Shown piece after piece: positions 22,151-33,206 of a DNA stretch of 64,000 nt. Numbering within the stretch: the first letter of the stretch is position 1; the number at the start of each line of letters is the position of its first letter. Made by a program: the position numbers and the translations under genes. This DNA comes from Megaustenia siamemsis. Its lineage: Eukaryota > Mollusca > Gastropoda > Stylommatophora > Ariophantidae. The stretch spans positions 79,623,982-79,687,981 of the forward strand of contig JAVIAB010000041.1 in assembly GCA_032433765.1 (NCBI GenBank), in the 5' to 3' direction. A model generated the notes under the pieces. The model did no database searches and was not told the DNA's origin. It was given only the letters and a program-made list of their open reading frames with translations.

Positions 22151-22903
22151 GAAGAAAAAAGTAAGAATTTTCTCTTAACCAACTCTGACGTCCATCTACG
22201 CACTTCCAGCGTAAACCTACGCACTTCCAGCGTAAACCTACATACTTACAGCAACGAGTGCCGTCCTCATAATTTGCAAGTACCCATGAAGTTGAGCCTA
22301 GTAATGTGTTTGTGTACAACACACCAGCGAACCTTGTCTACAGAAGTTAATCAAGCCTAGCCATCTGTGTCCAAAATAGTACATCGAAGTCCAGTGTAAG
22401 AATGGCTGCCTGTTTGTGAGACTACACCCTGTTTATCTTAAAATCCCGAAGAAGCGACTAGTAGTGCCAACCCGCAGTGATCTTTCCCCGAGCTATATCA
22501 AAGTAGAAGTGAACATTCATATTCATAAAGTAGAACTTCCTGTAAGGAAAGAAGTAAAAGTGAAATAGACAGAGAGAACAAAATGTGAAAATGATGTCCA
22601 CATTGAGAACCTGAAAGAAGACTAAGTAGTTAATTATTGTTTTAAATTAGTATATTATTGTGTAGTTGTTAGGATGTTACATAAGTGTGTTAGGTATTCC
22701 ATGGACTTCAGAAGCATGTAAGTTGGATTTTTCTTATATATTTTAGAGATGCATATGATATGTTGTAACAAGGTTGTGTGAAGTAAATAAGTTTTTTCTT
22801 GAGTGTTAGTGGAAGATCGTAGAAATTCTTTGACCGATCTAAACGTGTGTGCGTGTGTGTGTGGCTAGCGAATAAGTTCATTGTTAATTAATTAATTATC
22901 AAG
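22003..22903 (+). other. Untranslated leader of the LTR element
   Basis: About 900 bp between the 5' LTR and the gag start, with the duplicated block at its left end, two adjacent GCACTTCCAGCGTAAACCTA-type repeats near 22200-22240, and a GT-rich run just before gag. No further coding sequence recognised. Confidence 0.7.
22105..22122 (+). promoter_or_regulatory. Candidate primer-binding site
   Basis: TGGTGCACGTGACCAGG begins with the TGG expected of a sequence complementary to a tRNA 3' CCA. It resembles arginine-tRNA-type sites used by some insect Ty3 elements (GACCGTGAC core). It is 14 bp beyond the second CTGCAACA, and 102 bp beyond the 5' LTR end as defined here. A weaker counterpart occurs in the first duplicate near 22021. 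Confidence 0.35.
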
Positions 22904-25204
22904 ATGAAGAGAGGCATGACTCCCACTTTGCAGACCCTGCAAGAAATTAGTAGAGTCATCACCGGTTTAGAAAATAGTTTTAGACAGCAAGAAATGAGTG
23001 CCAGTATCTCAAATTACTCTGGCGACCCATCCATGTTCAGACAATGGATGGCAGAAATTGAAAAGTATGCTCTCATTTTTCCTATAAATGAGGAAGACAA
23101 GAAATTAATAGCTTTTAAAACAAGTAGAGGCGAAGTATCTGACTTCATCCAGAGAAGGCTAAAGAATGAACCTTCAAGCACATGGAAGTCCCTCAAGATA
23201 GAATTAAAAACTAGGTATGCTGCTGTAGGAGATGCCTACACTGCTTTCATACTTTTGAGGAAGTTTAAACAAGAAAGAGGAGAGACAATAACTGCATACA
23301 GTAATAGACTTTTAGAGCTAGCAGAGGAATCTGGTTTAGATACCGACAATTTTGGTAGACAATTAATAGAGATTTTTATAGATGGACTAATATCCACAGA
23401 TCTAAAACTACACTTAGCGAGGCTGAACCCTGAGACGCTAGATGAAGCGATTAATGTCTCTATTAAAGAAATCGGGTTCATGAAGAAATTGAATTTAAAC
23501 CTACCTGAAGAACGCCCAACCATCAGTGAATGGTTTAATAAAAGAAAAATAGTAGAAAAGCCTAGGGAAGTTAATCAAGCGAGTATTAGATGGAGAAATA
23601 AGGGACGACTAAGTGAATTGAGTAAAGAAGTATATGCAGTGAGAAGGGAAACAAGGCATGTTCACGGAAGAAGATTACCACCCCAGGAATCTAGGTGGAG
23701 GTGGAAGGACAAAAGACAAACTGCTGGACGTAAGAGCTATGAAATAAATAGTGTAGACAGGATTGAAATGAATAAAGTGAATGGTAAATCAAACTTGTGG
23801 ACACAGCATGTTAACCCAACACCCAGGCGTGGTTGGCAAGATCCCTCTGGAGTCAAAGAGAAGCGCGCAACCAAGCACGTGGATGCGAGAACGACCAAGT
23901 GGTCTAAATCAAACGGCCCAAACATCAAGACAAACAGACTGTCTAGCCTGAAACAAAACAAATTAATCAGAAAGGAGAAGGAATTAGAGGGGATGGAACA
24001 GAATTTAGAAGATGGGTCGAGCCATGCGATCAGTAATAAAAATGAATGTATGTTAGTGAGAATTAAAGAGTCTGAGAACAGAACGATCGACAGTGCTACA
24101 CAAACAGAAGGTACTGAAAGAGAAGTATTAGTGACACAGGTAAGCTGCGCACAAACACAGACTGTAGAGGTTAGAGGACAAACTAAACATAATGATAAAA
24201 TAACACAAACGAGGGAGGTGAAGAAACAAGTTAGAGACGCCTGTGTGGCTACAAACATCCTAGAAGATGTGATATCAAGAAAAGATGCCGAGATAAGAAT
24301 TATGGAAAAGAGAAGTGAAAGAGATGAGTTGATGCTATTAGAGCTGAAAGACACAGTAGATAGGCTAGAGTGCAAAAACAAGTGTCTAGAGACAAGAATT
24401 AAAGAGCTTGAAGAACAAGAGTCTGAGACTGACAGACACAGTGTATGTATGATTCGAGAAGTTGATGAGATGAAAGCACAGAATAGCCAACTTTTAGGTG
24501 AAGTTAAAGTGTCCAAGGATTTAGTTGTAAGTTTAAGAAAGGAGAAATCAGAAGTAGATGACAAAGTAAAGAACCTAATACGAGAGAAGTCTGACTTAGA
24601 GGAAGAGGTAGCGTCTCTAAGGCGAAAGAAATCTACTACAGAAAATTTGAAGAAGGAAAACGAGAAAGGGAAACTTGATAGGATAGAACGCAACAGTGAT
24701 ACAAATAGTGTAGAGGTTGTAAGTAAAAGTGCTGAGAAGAAAATTAACGAACTAGCAGTGTTTCATGCATTAGAGAAAGCAGCTGATAAATATGCGCGTG
24801 AAATGGACAAGGAATTAGAGGATATGGCAGATGGGGTAAAAGGTAGCAAGAAACGTCCTGAAACTGACAGATTGCCTACAATACGAGAAAGGAGGGTTGC
24901 TGCCATAAATGAAGAGTTTGAAAAGACCCAAATAGAAAAGGCAGAGCAAGTGAAATTTTGGCCATTGGGAACACCAGAACGTGATGCCATTATCGCTGAA
25001 AGAAGAAGAAAAGACGATGAAAGAGTCAAAGTAGACCTGCCTTTTGCCATACGATTGGGACGACGGCAAGAGTTTTTTGACCACCAGAAAGGAATAGATA
25101 AAGGTAACAGATTCAGAGAAGATCATAGGTCAGGAAGAGGAGACCTGACAACCACTAGTGATGGAAGAGATAAAAGATACAAAAAGAAGAAACATACATA
25201 TTAA
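22904..25204 (+). CDS. gag: Gag polyprotein of the LTR retrotransposon
   Basis: A 766-codon frame, the only long credible one in the element. Residues ~33-192 look like a retrotransposon Gag capsid domain, with SGDPSMFRQWMAEIEKY, a tryptophan-containing STWKSLK helix, and LRKFKQERGETITAYSNRL. The Q--GET---Y--R signature of this family is present. Residues ~195-390 are basic and polar. Three TQT motifs follow at 399-401, 418-420 and 434-436. Residues ~455-605 form a probable coiled coil (heptads of L/V/I among E/K/R). The C-terminal ~100 residues end in a lysine-rich tail. No CCHC zinc knuckle and no protease motif is seen. It would assemble the particle and bind the element's RNA, the basic regions perhaps replacing the knuckle. 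The ATG follows an AATTAATTAATT stretch and is the first in frame. The frame is intact, so recent activity with a helper element is plausible. Confidence 0.88.
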   Translation: MKRGMTPTLQTLQEISRVITGLENSFRQQEMSASISNYSGDPSMFRQWMAEIEKYALIFPINEEDKKLIAFKTSRGEVSDFIQRRLKNEPSSTWKSLKIELKTRYAAVGDAYTAFILLRKFKQERGETITAYSNRLLELAEESGLDTDNFGRQLIEIFIDGLISTDLKLHLARLNPETLDEAINVSIKEIGFMKKLNLNLPEERPTISEWFNKRKIVEKPREVNQASIRWRNKGRLSELSKEVYAVRRETRHVHGRRLPPQESRWRWKDKRQTAGRKSYEINSVDRIEMNKVNGKSNLWTQHVNPTPRRGWQDPSGVKEKRATKHVDARTTKWSKSNGPNIKTNRLSSLKQNKLIRKEKELEGMEQNLEDGSSHAISNKNECMLVRIKESENRTIDSATQTEGTEREVLVTQVSCAQTQTVEVRGQTKHNDKITQTREVKKQVRDACVATNILEDVISRKDAEIRIMEKRSERDELMLLELKDTVDRLECKNKCLETRIKELEEQESETDRHSVCMIREVDEMKAQNSQLLGEVKVSKDLVVSLRKEKSEVDDKVKNLIREKSDLEEEVASLRRKKSTTENLKKENEKGKLDRIERNSDTNSVEVVSKSAEKKINELAVFHALEKAADKYAREMDKELEDMADGVKGSKKRPETDRLPTIRERRVAAINEEFEKTQIEKAEQVKFWPLGTPERDAIIAERRRKDDERVKVDLPFAIRLGRRQEFFDHQKGIDKGNRFREDHRSGRGDLTTTSDGRDKRYKKKKHTY

Positions 25205-26645
25205 GAATTGTAATTATTTTACTTGTGGATGTTGTAACTAATAAGGTGTAAGAGTCTACTAACTTTTAGACGAATTTAATATGTATAATGTCGATGTGCA
25301 CTGAATGATGAGTATGAGTCTGTAAATGTACTGTTGCCTTAATGAGGAGACAGAACTATATGTATGAAGATGTTAGTGAGTCACCTGAAGTAAACAAACA
25401 AAATGGTAACCATGTTTACATCGGTTTAAAAAAAAGTTTGAGTCAAGTTAAGAGAACTTAGAATTTACAGGAAATAGAGTATGCATGGAGAGAGTCTTAG
25501 GAGACTAAGAAGAGACGAGAGAGTCAGTGACCCGAGATGGAGAGACTCTATGAGTTCTATAGGAATTCCAAGTGTGGAACAGCACTGTGAGGTGTGCAGA
25601 TGTGTGGATGAAGTGTGTTGTGGATATTTTGATGGAAGTCTAGACAGACTAGATTCTGTACCAAATTTAAGTCATAATTTGGATTGTTATGTGTTTGTGA
25701 TTACTCTATGCTTCAATGTTCGGTCTGTCCAAGACTGTGGTGTGTATGATTTGAGGAGAAACATGTTGTGAGATGCACTTTTTTTTATAAAGACAATTTT
25801 ATTAAAATGTAATTATAGTTGACGGGGAGAATTGCCTAAAATTTAGGAATATGTGGTGAGAGAGAACTCATAAGAAGACTGCCGACCCGACATGAGTTGA
25901 CCAGTAAATTAAGCCTGTGGGCTAAGAGATTCTGTAAGAAAGCGGTATTGCTATGCAGACAACTTTATTAGCCGTGCCAGAAGAGCACGTGTTCAGGGAG
26001 AATAAGAGAACAGAGTAGACGGGTCTTGTTTCTTTTTCAGAAGTGGCACAGATATGATGCCGAAGAAAGACTAAACACGTCTTATTAGGCAATTAAGAGA
26101 GTACAGTGCGAAGGCCGATCGAGCCTTAAATATTTCAGAATTGATGTTTCCACAAAATGTTTTGTATACATGAGACACATGTCGTGTCGCAAAGATGTTT
26201 ATTGAATGTCATGATATTGTTGTAGAATTATGAATGTTGTATATGTAAACACCAATTACAGAACCTACCGGTTTAAATTAATAGACGGAAACAAATGTGG
26301 GTTAGACATAGACAAAACAGACGATGACCTCAATTTAGCTGGCCTACATTCAGGCTAGGTCCAGAGTGACGTCACGTTAGTCAGAGGCTTCAAAGCAAAA
26401 CAAAGTGGCATGGCAGAGCGATGTTGTAAGATGATTGTATACATGATGGATTTTTCTTTTGAGATTCCAGTTTATAGATGTTGAATTTGTATTTCTAATT
26501 GTTGTAATAATTGATGTACAATGAGAAAAAGGAAATTAGTTAGCCCATTAAGGAAGTAGAAAGAGAGCAGTCACACTATGTTTTTATTTTGAGTTAAATT
26601 GATCTATGAATATATCAATTCAACTGAAATGTTGACGGAGATATA
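25205..26645 (+). other. Internal region without pol
   Basis: About 1.4 kb between gag and the 3' LTR, where an autonomous element would carry roughly 3 kb of protease, RT, RNase H and integrase. No catalytic motif of those enzymes is visible in six frames. A purine-rich stretch (AAGTAGAAAGAGAGCAG near 26557) and GACGGAGATATA directly before the 3' LTR are possible polypurine-tract remnants. Confidence 0.7.
25481..25771 (+). CDS. Short open frame of unknown nature downstream of gag
   Basis: A 96-codon frame starting at an ATG, arginine-rich at the start (LRRLRRDERVSDPRWRD) with a cysteine cluster in the middle (HCEVCRCVDEVCCGYFD). I recognise no family. The cysteine spacing is not a CCHC knuckle, and no signal peptide is evident. 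It lies in the region that has replaced pol, 276 bp after the gag stop. It may be a chance frame or a captured segment; coding status is doubtful. Confidence 0.2.
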   Translation: MHGESLRRLRRDERVSDPRWRDSMSSIGIPSVEQHCEVCRCVDEVCCGYFDGSLDRLDSVPNLSHNLDCYVFVITLCFNVRSVQDCGVYDLRRNML

Positions 26646-27726
26646 TGTTATAGTGTGACTCAGTCATGGGCGATAATGGAAGAATAGAAGAATATGACGA
26701 TAGACAGAAGAATAAAAGAATGAGGCGATGACGATGTGAAGTAGGATAGTTTTAGGCGGCGTAGAAAAGACACTCTTCAGAGGATTAGGAAGGAGACGTT
26801 AAGTCTACCCAACTCAGTCGCTGAGTCGTAATCAACTTGAAGATTACCAGTGAAATGCGTACAGGTGGTCAGCCTAAAGCCAGACAGATGTTTGCTCTGG
26901 TCGACAAAGTTGCGTAACGCAACGACACGGCCGCTGGTTCCTAGGAAACTCTTATATCGGCAGACGCCTTGAAGTCCAGTGAAGACCTGAGATGAAAGCG
27001 GACAACTAAACTGCCCCGCGTAATCAAAAGACCAGGTTATCTTTACGTTCAACAGTGATTACTCTTTGAGTCTCTGAATTGGAAATCGCCTGGAGTTTTA
27101 GTTGTTAGGGACGGACTTAGGAAGATGGACAGGTTCGACAGGACTCCTAAAGTAATAAGACTTTGGAGATAATTAAAAAAAGGCGGAGCTAGAGAGATAG
27201 TGACGGTCAAGAGACGTAGGTTAGGCCGTATCAGTGGTCGGGGGGGTGTGGTCACCTGGGACTTAAACCCCGAGACCCTGGGAACTAGGGAGATTTAGGA
27301 GAGGAGAGGCGCAGAATGTTTTTGGGGCGAGGAGCAGTAGCTAGAGAGACATTCAGCTACACTCGGTGAGACTCAGCTACACTCAGCCAGACTCGAGACA
27401 ATTCGGCCACACTCGGCCAGACTGAGCACATTCAGATACTAGTTGCTCAGCACTATCAGAAAGAGACAGGCAGATGTACTTAAGAATACTATACGGAGTA
27501 TACGGTCAACAAGATAGATAGATAACCACAGGTAGAACTTTATGAATACGAAACTGCCACACACAAATGTTATTTGACAATTCATCATCGCCGATAGGCT
27601 ATGTCAAGTAACACCAATAAAGACCTTGTTTATACTTGTACTAAAAAGATTGATGAGTTATATATGTGTGTCAAATGAAAGTACAAGTAGTAAGGACAGA
27701 AAGAAGCATGAAGAAGTCCTGCAACA
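26646..27726 (+). repeat. 3' LTR
   Basis: Begins TGTTATAGTGTGAC and ends CCTGCAACA, directly followed by the TTGC target copy and the 15-bp array. Near-identical to the 5' LTR except for the last ~45 bp. Contains AATAAA at 27616-27621. Confidence 0.92.
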
Positions 27727-30700
27727 TTGCTTTGTTACGTCATGTCATGTAGTGTCTTTTCTTGTTGCGTCTTGTCTTGTTACGTCTTGTCTTGTTACAT
27801 CTTGTCTTGTTGTGTCTTGCCTTGTTGTGTCTTGTCTTGTTGTGACTTGCCTTGTTGTGTCTTGCTTTGTTACGTCATGTCATGTAGTGTCTTTTCTTGT
27901 TGCGTCTTGTCTTGTTACGTCTTGTCTTGTTACATCTTGTCTTGTTGTGTCATGTCTTGTTGTGTCTTGTCTTGTTACGTCTTGTCTTGTTGCGTCTTGT
28001 CTTGTTGTGTCTTGCCTTGTTGTGTCTTGCTTTGTTACGTCCTGTCATGTAGTGTCTTTTCTTGTTGCGTCTTGTCTTGTTACGTCTTGTCTTGTTACAT
28101 CTTGTCTTGTTGTGTCTTGTCTTGTTCTGTCTTGTCTTGTTGTGACTTGTCTTGTTGCGTCTTGTCTTGTTACGTCTTGTCTTGTTGTGTCTTGTCTTGT
28201 TGTGTCTTAACTTGTTGTGTCTTGCCTTGTGCGTCTTGCCTTGTTCTGTCTTGCCTTGTTGTGTCTTGCCTTATTGTGTCTTGCCTTATTGTGTCTTGTC
28301 TTGTTGTGTCTTGTCTTGTTGTGTCTTGTCTTGTTAAGTCTTGTCTTGTTGTGTCTTGCTTTGTTGCGTCCTGTCATGTAGTGTCTTTTCTTGTTGCGTC
28401 TTGTCTTGTTACGTCTTGTCTTGTTGTGTCTTGTCTTGTTGTGCATTGTCTTGTTACGTCTTGTCTTGTTGCGTCTTGTCTTGTTGTGTCATGCCTTGTT
28501 GTGTTTTGCTTTGTTGCGTCCTGTCATGTAGTGTCTTTTCTTGTTGCGTCTTATCTTGTTACGTCTTGTCTTGTTACGTCTTGTCTTGTTAAGTCTTGTC
28601 TTGTTGTGTCTTGTCTTGTTGTGTATTGTCTTGTTACGTCTTGTCTTGTTGTGTCTTGTCTTGTTGTGTATTGTCTTGTTACATCTTGTCTAGTTGTGTC
28701 TTGTCTGTCATTTTGTCACTTGTATTGTTACGTCTTGTCTTGTTACGTCTTGTCTTGTTGTGTCTTGTCTTGTAACGTCTTGTCTTGTTACGTCTTGTCT
28801 TGTTACGTCTTGCTTTGTTGTCTTGTCTTGTTGTGAGTTTTCTTGTGTCTTGCCTTGTTGTGTCTTGTCTTGGTGTGTCTTGTCTTGATATGTCTTGCTT
28901 TGTTGTGTCTTGTCTTGTTGTGTTTTGTCTTGATGTGTCTTGTCTTGTTGCGTCTTGCTTTGTTGTGTCTTGTCTTGTTGTGTCTTGTCTTTTTACATCT
29001 TGTCATGTTGTGTCTTGTCTTGTTACGTCTTGTCTTGTTATGTCTTGTCTTGTTGTGTCTTGTCTTGTAACGTCGTGTCTTGTTACGTCTTGCTTTATTG
29101 TCTTGTCTTGTTGTGTCTTGTCTTGATATGTCTTGCTTTGTTGTGTCTTGTCTTGTTGTGTTTTGTCTTGATGTGTCTTGTCTTGTTGTGTCTTGCTTTG
29201 TTGTGTCTTGTTGTGTCTAGTCTTGTTGTGTCTTCTTGTGTTTTGTCTTATTACGTCCTGTCTTGTTGCGTCATGCTTTTTTGTGTCTTGTCTTGTGGTG
29301 TCTTGTCATGTTGTGTCTTGTCTTGTTGTGTCTTGTGTTTTTGCATCTTGTCTTGTTGTGTCTTGTCTTGTTGTGTCTTTCCTTGAAGCGTCTTGCCTTG
29401 TTGCGTCTTGCCTTGTTGAATCTTGCTTTGTTGCATCTTGTCTTATTGCGTCTTGTCTTGTTGCGTCTTGTCTTGTTACGTCTTGTATTGTTGTGTCTTA
29501 CCTTGTTGTGTCTTGTCTTGTTACGTCTTGTATTGTTGTGTCTTGCCTTGTTGCGGCTTGCCTCGTTTTGTCTTGTTGTGTCTTGTCTTGTTGTGACTTG
29601 CCTTGTTGTGTCTTGCCTTGTTGTGTCTTGCCTTGTTGTGTCTTGCCTTGTTGTGTCTTATTGCATCTTGCCTTGTTGAGTCTTGCCTTGTTGGGTCTTG
29701 CCTTGTTGTGTCTTGTCTTGTTGTGTCTTGTTGCGTCTTGTCTTGTTACGTCTTGCCTTGTTGCGTCTTGCCTTGTTGTGTCTTGTCTTGTTGTGTCTTG
29801 TTGCGTCTTGTCTTGTTGTGTCTTGTCTTGTTGTGTCTTGTTGCGTCTTGTCTTGTTGTGTCTTGTCTTGTTGTGTCTTGTCTTGTTGTGTCTTGCCTTG
29901 TTGTGTCTTGCCTTATTGTGTCTTGTCTTATTACATCTTGCCTTGTTTCGTCTTGTCTTGTTGTGTCTTGTCTTGTTATTTCTTGCCTTGTTATGTCTTG
30001 TCTTGATACGTCTTGTCTTGTTGAGTCTTGCCTTGTTACGTCTTGTCTTGTTGCGTCTTGCTTTATTGTGTCTTGCTTTGTTACGTCTTGTCTTGTTACA
30101 TCTTGTCTTGTTGTGTCTTGCTTTGTTACGTCTTGTCTTGTTACGTCTTGTCTTGTTGTGTCTTGCCTTGTTACGTCTTGTCTTGTTACGTCTTGTCTTG
30201 TTACGTCTTCTCTTGTTGTGTCTTGCTTTGTTGTGCCTTGTCTTGTTACGTCTAGCCGTGTTGTGTCTTGCTTTGTTACGTCTTGTCCATTTACGTCTTG
30301 TCTTGTTACGTCTTGCCTTGTTACGTCCTGTCTTGTTGTGTCTTGCCTTGTTACGTCTTGCCTTGTTACGTCTTGCCTTCTTACGACTTGTCTTGTTACG
30401 TCTTGCCTTGTTACGTCTTGTCTTGTTGTGTCTTGCCTTGTGACGTCTTGTCTTGTTACGTCTTCTCTTGTTGTGTCTTGCTTTGTTGTGTCTTGTCTTG
30501 TTACGTCTTCTCTTGTTGTGTCTTGCCTTGTTGTGTCTTCTCTTGTTACGTCTTGCCTTGCTACGTCATGCCTTGTTACGTATTGTCTTGTTACGTCTTG
30601 CCTTGTTACGTCTTGTCTTGTTGTGTCTTGCCTTGTGACGTCTTGTCTTGTTACGTCTTCTCTTGTTGTGTCTTGCTTTGTTGTGTCTTGCCTTGTTGCG

Positions 30701-31535
30701 GCTTGCCTCGTTTTGTCTTGTTGTGTCTTGTCTTGTTGTGTCTTGCCTTGTTGTGTCTTGCCTTGTTGTGTCTTGCCTTGTTGTGTCTTATTGCATCTTG
30801 CCTTGTTGAGTCTTGCCTTGTTGCGTCTTGCCTTGTTGTGTTTTGTCTTGTTGCGTCTTGTCTTGTTGTGTCTTGTCTTGTTGTGTCTTGTTGCGTCTTG
30901 TCTTGTTACGTCTTGTCTTGTTACGTCTTGTCTTGTTGCGTCTTGTCTTGTTGTGTCTTGTCTTGTTGTGTCTTGTTGCGTCTTGTCTTGTTACGTCTTG
31001 CCTTGTTGCGTCTTGCCTTGTTGTGTCTTGTCTTGTTGTGTCTTCTCTTGTTGTGTCTTGTCTTGTTACGTCTTGTTTTGTTGCGTCTTGTCTTGTTGTG
31101 TCTTGCCTTGTTGTGTCTTGCCTTGTTGTGTCTTCTCTTGTTACGTCTTGCCTTGTTGTGTCTTCTCTTGTTACGTCTTGCCTTGTTACGTCATGCCTTG
31201 TTGTGTCTTCTCTTGTTACGTCTTGCCTTGTTACGTCTTGCCTTGTTACGTCTTGCCTTGTTAGGTATTGTCTTTTTACGTCTTGCCTTGTTACGTCTTG
31301 CCTTGCTACGTCTTGCCTTGTTGTGTCTTCTCTTGTCACGTCTTGCCTTGTTACGTCTTGCCTTGTTACGTCTTGCCTTGTTACGTCATGCCTTGTTGTG
31401 TCTTGCCTTGTTGTGTCTTCTCTTGTTACGTCTTGCCTTGTTACGTCTTGTCTTGTTACGTCTTGCCTTGTTACGTCTTGCCTTGTTGTGTCTTGTCTTG
31501 TTGTGTCTTGTCTTGTTGTGTCTTGCCTTGTTGCG
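27727..31535. repeat. 15-bp minisatellite, right part, about 250 copies
   Basis: Continuation of the array at 20571. Unit forms are TTGTCTTGTTGTGTC, TTGTCTTGTTACGTC, TTGCCTTGT and TTCTCTTGT variants, with occasional 10-bp units. A 135-bp (9-unit) local duplication at its left end places a second TTGCTTTGTTACGTCATGTC at 27862. A rarer marker block (GCGGCTTGCCTCGTTTTG) near 29553 recurs near 30698. Open frames rich in Cys/Leu/Val/Ser follow from the 15-bp period and are not genes. Confidence 0.95.
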
Positions 31536-31618
31536 TCGTATGTCTATTTCATTATCGATGCTACCTTCTTTATCAAATATTGTTTCCAGATATTTAAAGT
31601 CCGTTACTGGTTCAACTG
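31536..31618 (-). mobile_element. LINE fragment at the edge of the 15-bp array
   Basis: On the minus strand it encodes EPVTDFKYLETIFDKEGSI then DNEIDIR, the FKYLG...F...G..D.EI..RI block that follows the RT palm in non-LTR elements. The frame then runs into RNKARHNKTRHNKT, where the 15-bp array begins. Only about 80 bp survive. Confidence 0.65.
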
Positions 31619-32073
31619 AAATTAATCAAAATATTGAACACATTATTCACCACAGTGGTGATAATCAACATGTATCACGTCATAATCAATCACAATCAAC
31701 CTGCTTTAAGAGCATTATTCCGATCAACGGTATTATGAATATGTCTGACACAGTCATGGACGTTAGGGAAGATTATCAACTCAGCTCGACTAACTTCATG
31801 TCAAGGGCGATAACAATGACGTCTGACTACATTCGCTAAACAACAACATACAGTGCTTCTCATAATATGTCCAGGTCCTGATTTAGACTTCGGCAGGCCC
31901 TATGCTGGTCTGATCAATGAAACATTGAGGCCTCTTGTTAACAAGACAAGACAACTTTCGTAACAAACATGACAACAGCAGTTATAAATATGAGAGCACT
32001 GCAACAGAAAGATAGCTTTGGCAGCAAGGAAGACAGCAAGCAAGTCAGCAACAATAATTTTTGGTGACAAACA
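31619..32073. other. Spacer with a small hairpin
   Basis: Ordinary-complexity DNA. A near-perfect inverted repeat (ATTATTCACCAC, AG, TGGTGATAAT) lies at 31642-31665. No exon, RNA gene or transposon recognised; a frame open to 31839 runs in from the 15-bp array. Confidence 0.5.
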
Positions 32074-33206
32074 TGGTAACAGTGATAACCAACACAAGAA
32101 CATTGGTAACAAACAAGACAACAGCGATAACCAACAAAAGAACATTGGTAACAAACAAGACAACATCGATAACCAACAAATGAACATTGGTAACAAACAA
32201 GACAACAGCGATAACCAACAAAAGAACATTGGTAACAAACAAGACAACATCGATAACCAACAAAAGAACATTGGTAACAAACAAGACAACAGCGATAACC
32301 AACAAAAGAACATTGGTAACAAACAAGACAACATCGATAACCAACAAAAGAACATTGGTAACAAACAAGACAACAGCGATAACCAACAAAAGAACATTGG
32401 TAACAAACAAGACAACAGCGATAACCAACAAAAGAACATTGGTAACAAACAAGGCAACATCGATAACCAACAAAAGAACATTGGTAACAAACAAGACAAC
32501 ATTGATAACCAACAAAAGAACATTGGTAACAAACAAGACAACAGAGATAACCAACAAAAGAACATTGGTAACAAACAAGACAACAGCGATAACCAACAAA
32601 AGAACATTGGTAACAAACAAGACAACATCGATAACCAACAAAAGAACATTGGTAACAAACAAGACAACATCGATAACCAACAAATGCACATTGGTAACAA
32701 ACAAGACAACAGCGATAACCAACAAAAGAACATTGGTAACAAACAAGACAACATCGATAACCAACAAAAGAACATTGGTAACAAACAAGACAACAGCGAT
32801 AACCAACAAAAGAACATTGGTAACAAACAAGACAACAGCGATAACCAACAAAAGAACATTGGTAACAAACAAGACAACAGCGATAACCAACAAAAGAACA
32901 TTGGTAACAAACAAGACAACATCGAAAACCAACAAAAGAACATTGGTAACAAACAAGACAACATCGATAACCAACAAAAGAACATTGGTAACAAACAAGA
33001 CAATAGCGATAACCAACAAAAGAACATTGGTAACAAACAAGACAACAGCGATAACCAACAAAAGAACATTGGTAACAAACAAGACAACATCGATAACCAA
33101 CAAAAGAACATTGGTAACAAACAAGACAACATCGATAACCAACAAAAGAACATTGGTAACAAACAAGACAACATCGATAACCAACAAAAGAACATTGGTA
33201 ACAAAC
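32074..33206. repeat. 42-bp minisatellite, about 27 copies
   Basis: Highly uniform 42-bp units (GGTAACAAACAAGACAACAG, then CGATAACCAACAAAAGAACATT). The main polymorphism is ACAGCGAT versus ACATCGAT, scattered along the array. Several frames on both strands stay open because 42 is a multiple of three and the unit lacks stops. The Asn/Gln-rich plus frame (32018-33250) has an unremarkable N-terminus and is probably not a gene. Unrelated in sequence to the 42-bp array at 595. Confidence 0.96.

Larger units (their letters stand above)
20917..27726 (+). mobile_element. Gag-only LTR retrotransposon (Ty3-like), 6.8 kb
   Basis: Two direct LTRs of about 1.08 kb (TG...CA ends), a 4-bp target duplication, and an internal region with a single long gag frame. 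No protease, reverse transcriptase, RNase H or integrase motif is visible in any frame. The element must be non-autonomous and would need pol functions in trans. LTR near-identity over the first ~1,030 bp suggests recent insertion. It is nested in the 15-bp array, so the array predates it. Confidence 0.93.

Noticed and set aside
23737..24693. 318-codon minus-strand frame inside gag
   Set aside because: Antisense shadow of the gag coding sequence, Ser/Leu/Phe-rich as expected from antisense of a Lys/Glu-rich region.
20917..27726. Complete retrovirus or autonomous LTR element with pol or env
   Set aside because: No protease, RT, RNase H, integrase or envelope motif in any frame; the only other frame (25481-25771) is short and unrecognised.
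27727..31839. Cys/Leu/Val-rich frames up to 553 codons
   Set aside because: Translation of the 15-bp array (five-residue period). All plus frames are open at once.
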